From Leishmania infantum JPCM5 (lineage: Eukaryota > Euglenozoa > Kinetoplastea > Trypanosomatida > Trypanosomatidae), in contig NC_009411.2 in assembly GCF_000002875.2 (NCBI RefSeq), forward strand, positions 496,001-560,000: 64,000 bases of DNA. Reading direction: 5' to 3'. The notes beneath the pieces were generated by a model. That model was given only the letters and a program-made list of their open reading frames with translations. It had not been told where the DNA came from and ran no database searches. Below, piece after piece: positions 62,985-64,000 of the stretch; the first letter of the stretch is position 1; each line of letters begins with the position of its first letter. Position numbers and translations under genes: made by a program.

Positions 62985-64000
62985 ATGGTTTCCGAATCAC
63001 ATTTCGATGTCCGTGTAAAGGGATGCGCGGCGGCAGCATATATGATCAACGAGGCGCGCGTTTGTGTGACAGGCGCGAAGAGGGTGCTTATGAAAACTGA
63101 TGACCATCTAAGTCAGATACACACGATGTGCCGTGCGCTTGGCATTCGCCCAGCGGCAGCGGCTCCATTCATTCAACCGGCGCTGGCCTTACAGCGTCGA
63201 AGGCTGCACACCCCTATTGTGGCTCACGAAAAGCCTGCGGCGAAAATTGCCCTTCCAATGCTGCTGAGCGACTCCTCTGGCGACGCATCTTACCTTGCAG
63301 GACAAGATAGCGTCGGCACGCTGAGCATGACCCCACCAGGCTCTCCGAGAACCCGCACCCTCACCCCCATGTCTAACATCCACCACCATGCGCACCTGGC
63401 GACAAGCGAACTTCCGGTTAGCGTCTTAGCGGCAAGCGCTCTGAACTTTGCGGCGGCGTGGCGCACGGAGGACAGCACGTGCGCGGCGCGAAAGGATCTC
63501 ATCCACCGCTGTTTGAAGGCGCGGCGTGACTTGGAGCTAGAGGAGGCGGGTGACCGCCACCGGCTGAGCCAGCTGCTGCTGACCGTGTCGGAGCAGATGC
63601 ATCGATTTGTGGTGATGGGCGAGTACAGCAAGTTTGTTGTCTTCTGTGTCGATCAGGAGCCTGTGTGGCGCCAGGCAGCTCGCCAGCTTCAAAAGGAGAA
63701 CGAGGCGCGACTCCACACGGCCGAGAACATCTACTCCCGTTTCCTCATGGAGGAAGTAGCTCTTTCGGAGAAGATGCGCATGTTTCAGGAAGCCTCCGAC
63801 TTTGTCGTGTCGCAGGGCTATGCGGCGCGGGAGCAGCGGCAGCGTGCCCAGATACGCGCGGCAAGACGCCGCTGCGACCGCGAGTCGGCGTCCCAGGAGA
63901 CGCCTATGCCGTTTGAACCTCAATCGCACCTGCACCCTCATCAACACAATAATGAGAGCAATGCTGCCTCTTTGGCAGGCGGCCGGACGCCGCCGCAACT
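62985..64000 (+). CDS. Coiled-coil protein of unknown function, 3' end cut by window edge (338 codons visible)
   Basis: The frame is open from the TAG at 62808-62810 through the window end. The first ATG is 62985 (MVSESHFDVRVKGCAAAAYM). Visible features: a Ser/Thr-Pro cluster (MTPPGSPRTRTLTP) around residues 120-135, likely phosphorylated; a helical, charged middle (RKDLIHRCLKARRDLELEEA and QLLLTVSEQMHRFVVMG) at about 165-215; a longer coiled coil (QLQKENEARLHTAENIYSRF) at about 230-305; then a His/Gln-rich tail. An internal Met at 63042 is an alternative start. Strong G/C third-position bias supports coding. No family recognised. Confidence 0.8.
   Translation, partial: MVSESHFDVRVKGCAAAAYMINEARVCVTGAKRVLMKTDDHLSQIHTMCRALGIRPAAAAPFIQPALALQRRRLHTPIVAHEKPAAKIALPMLLSDSSGDASYLAGQDSVGTLSMTPPGSPRTRTLTPMSNIHHHAHLATSELPVSVLAASALNFAAAWRTEDSTCAARKDLIHRCLKARRDLELEEAGDRHRLSQLLLTVSEQMHRFVVMGEYSKFVVFCVDQEPVWRQAARQLQKENEARLHTAENIYSRFLMEEVALSEKMRMFQEASDFVVSQGYAAREQRQRAQIRAARRRCDRESASQETPMPFEPQSHLHPHQHNNESNAASLAGGRTPPQ

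Overview
The window reads as nuclear DNA of a trypanosomatid, almost certainly Leishmania. The evidence is intron-less genes in two long same-strand clusters, UTRs rich in pyrimidine on the coding strand, third-position G/C preference, abundant GT/CA microsatellites, and Lys/Ala-only histone H1 genes of about 100 residues. From memory, H1 next to a WD40 gene and TCP-1 beta suggests chromosome 27. That placement is an inference, and I do not name the species.

Layout. From 1 to about 35.7 kb every gene is on the minus strand. In transcription order these are: a CDF zinc transporter, CCT beta, a STRAP-like WD40 protein, a frameshifted gene relic, histone H1 copy B, a conserved protein of unknown function, a coiled-coil protein, eIF2B delta, a RING-H2 protein ending in a CaaX box, histone H1 copy A, a probable C2H2 zinc-finger relic, and a PTC7-type PP2C phosphatase cut by the window start. 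From 37.4 kb to the right edge every gene is on the plus strand: a ubiquitin-specific protease, a protein of unknown function, a probable dead RNase III-like protein, a leucine-rich-repeat protein, a SAM/CCCH/KH protein with a degenerate helicase C-lobe, arginyl-tRNA synthetase, an F-box/JmjC oxygenase, a multi-span membrane protein, and a coiled-coil protein cut by the right edge. Between the clusters, 35.67-37.38 kb, lies a divergent strand-switch region. In Leishmania such regions are where polymerase II starts transcription in both directions. This one holds a 12-base G run and a 351-bp interspersed repeat.

Two repeat systems frame the left cluster. The H1 unit (gene plus about 1.2 kb upstream) is a near-identical direct repeat about 19.4 kb apart. 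A 351-bp element lies in opposite orientation at 27.60 and 36.66 kb, with 5 mismatches by eye, and it flanks the STRAP, CCT and zinc-transporter genes. Leishmania is known to use such repeats for gene amplification.

The genes form no single pathway, as is usual for trypanosomatid clusters. The most unusual proteins are the helicase-lobe/CCCH protein, the putatively prenylated RING protein and an eIF2B delta with a duplicated basic module. No tRNA, rRNA, CRISPR array or intact transposon was seen.
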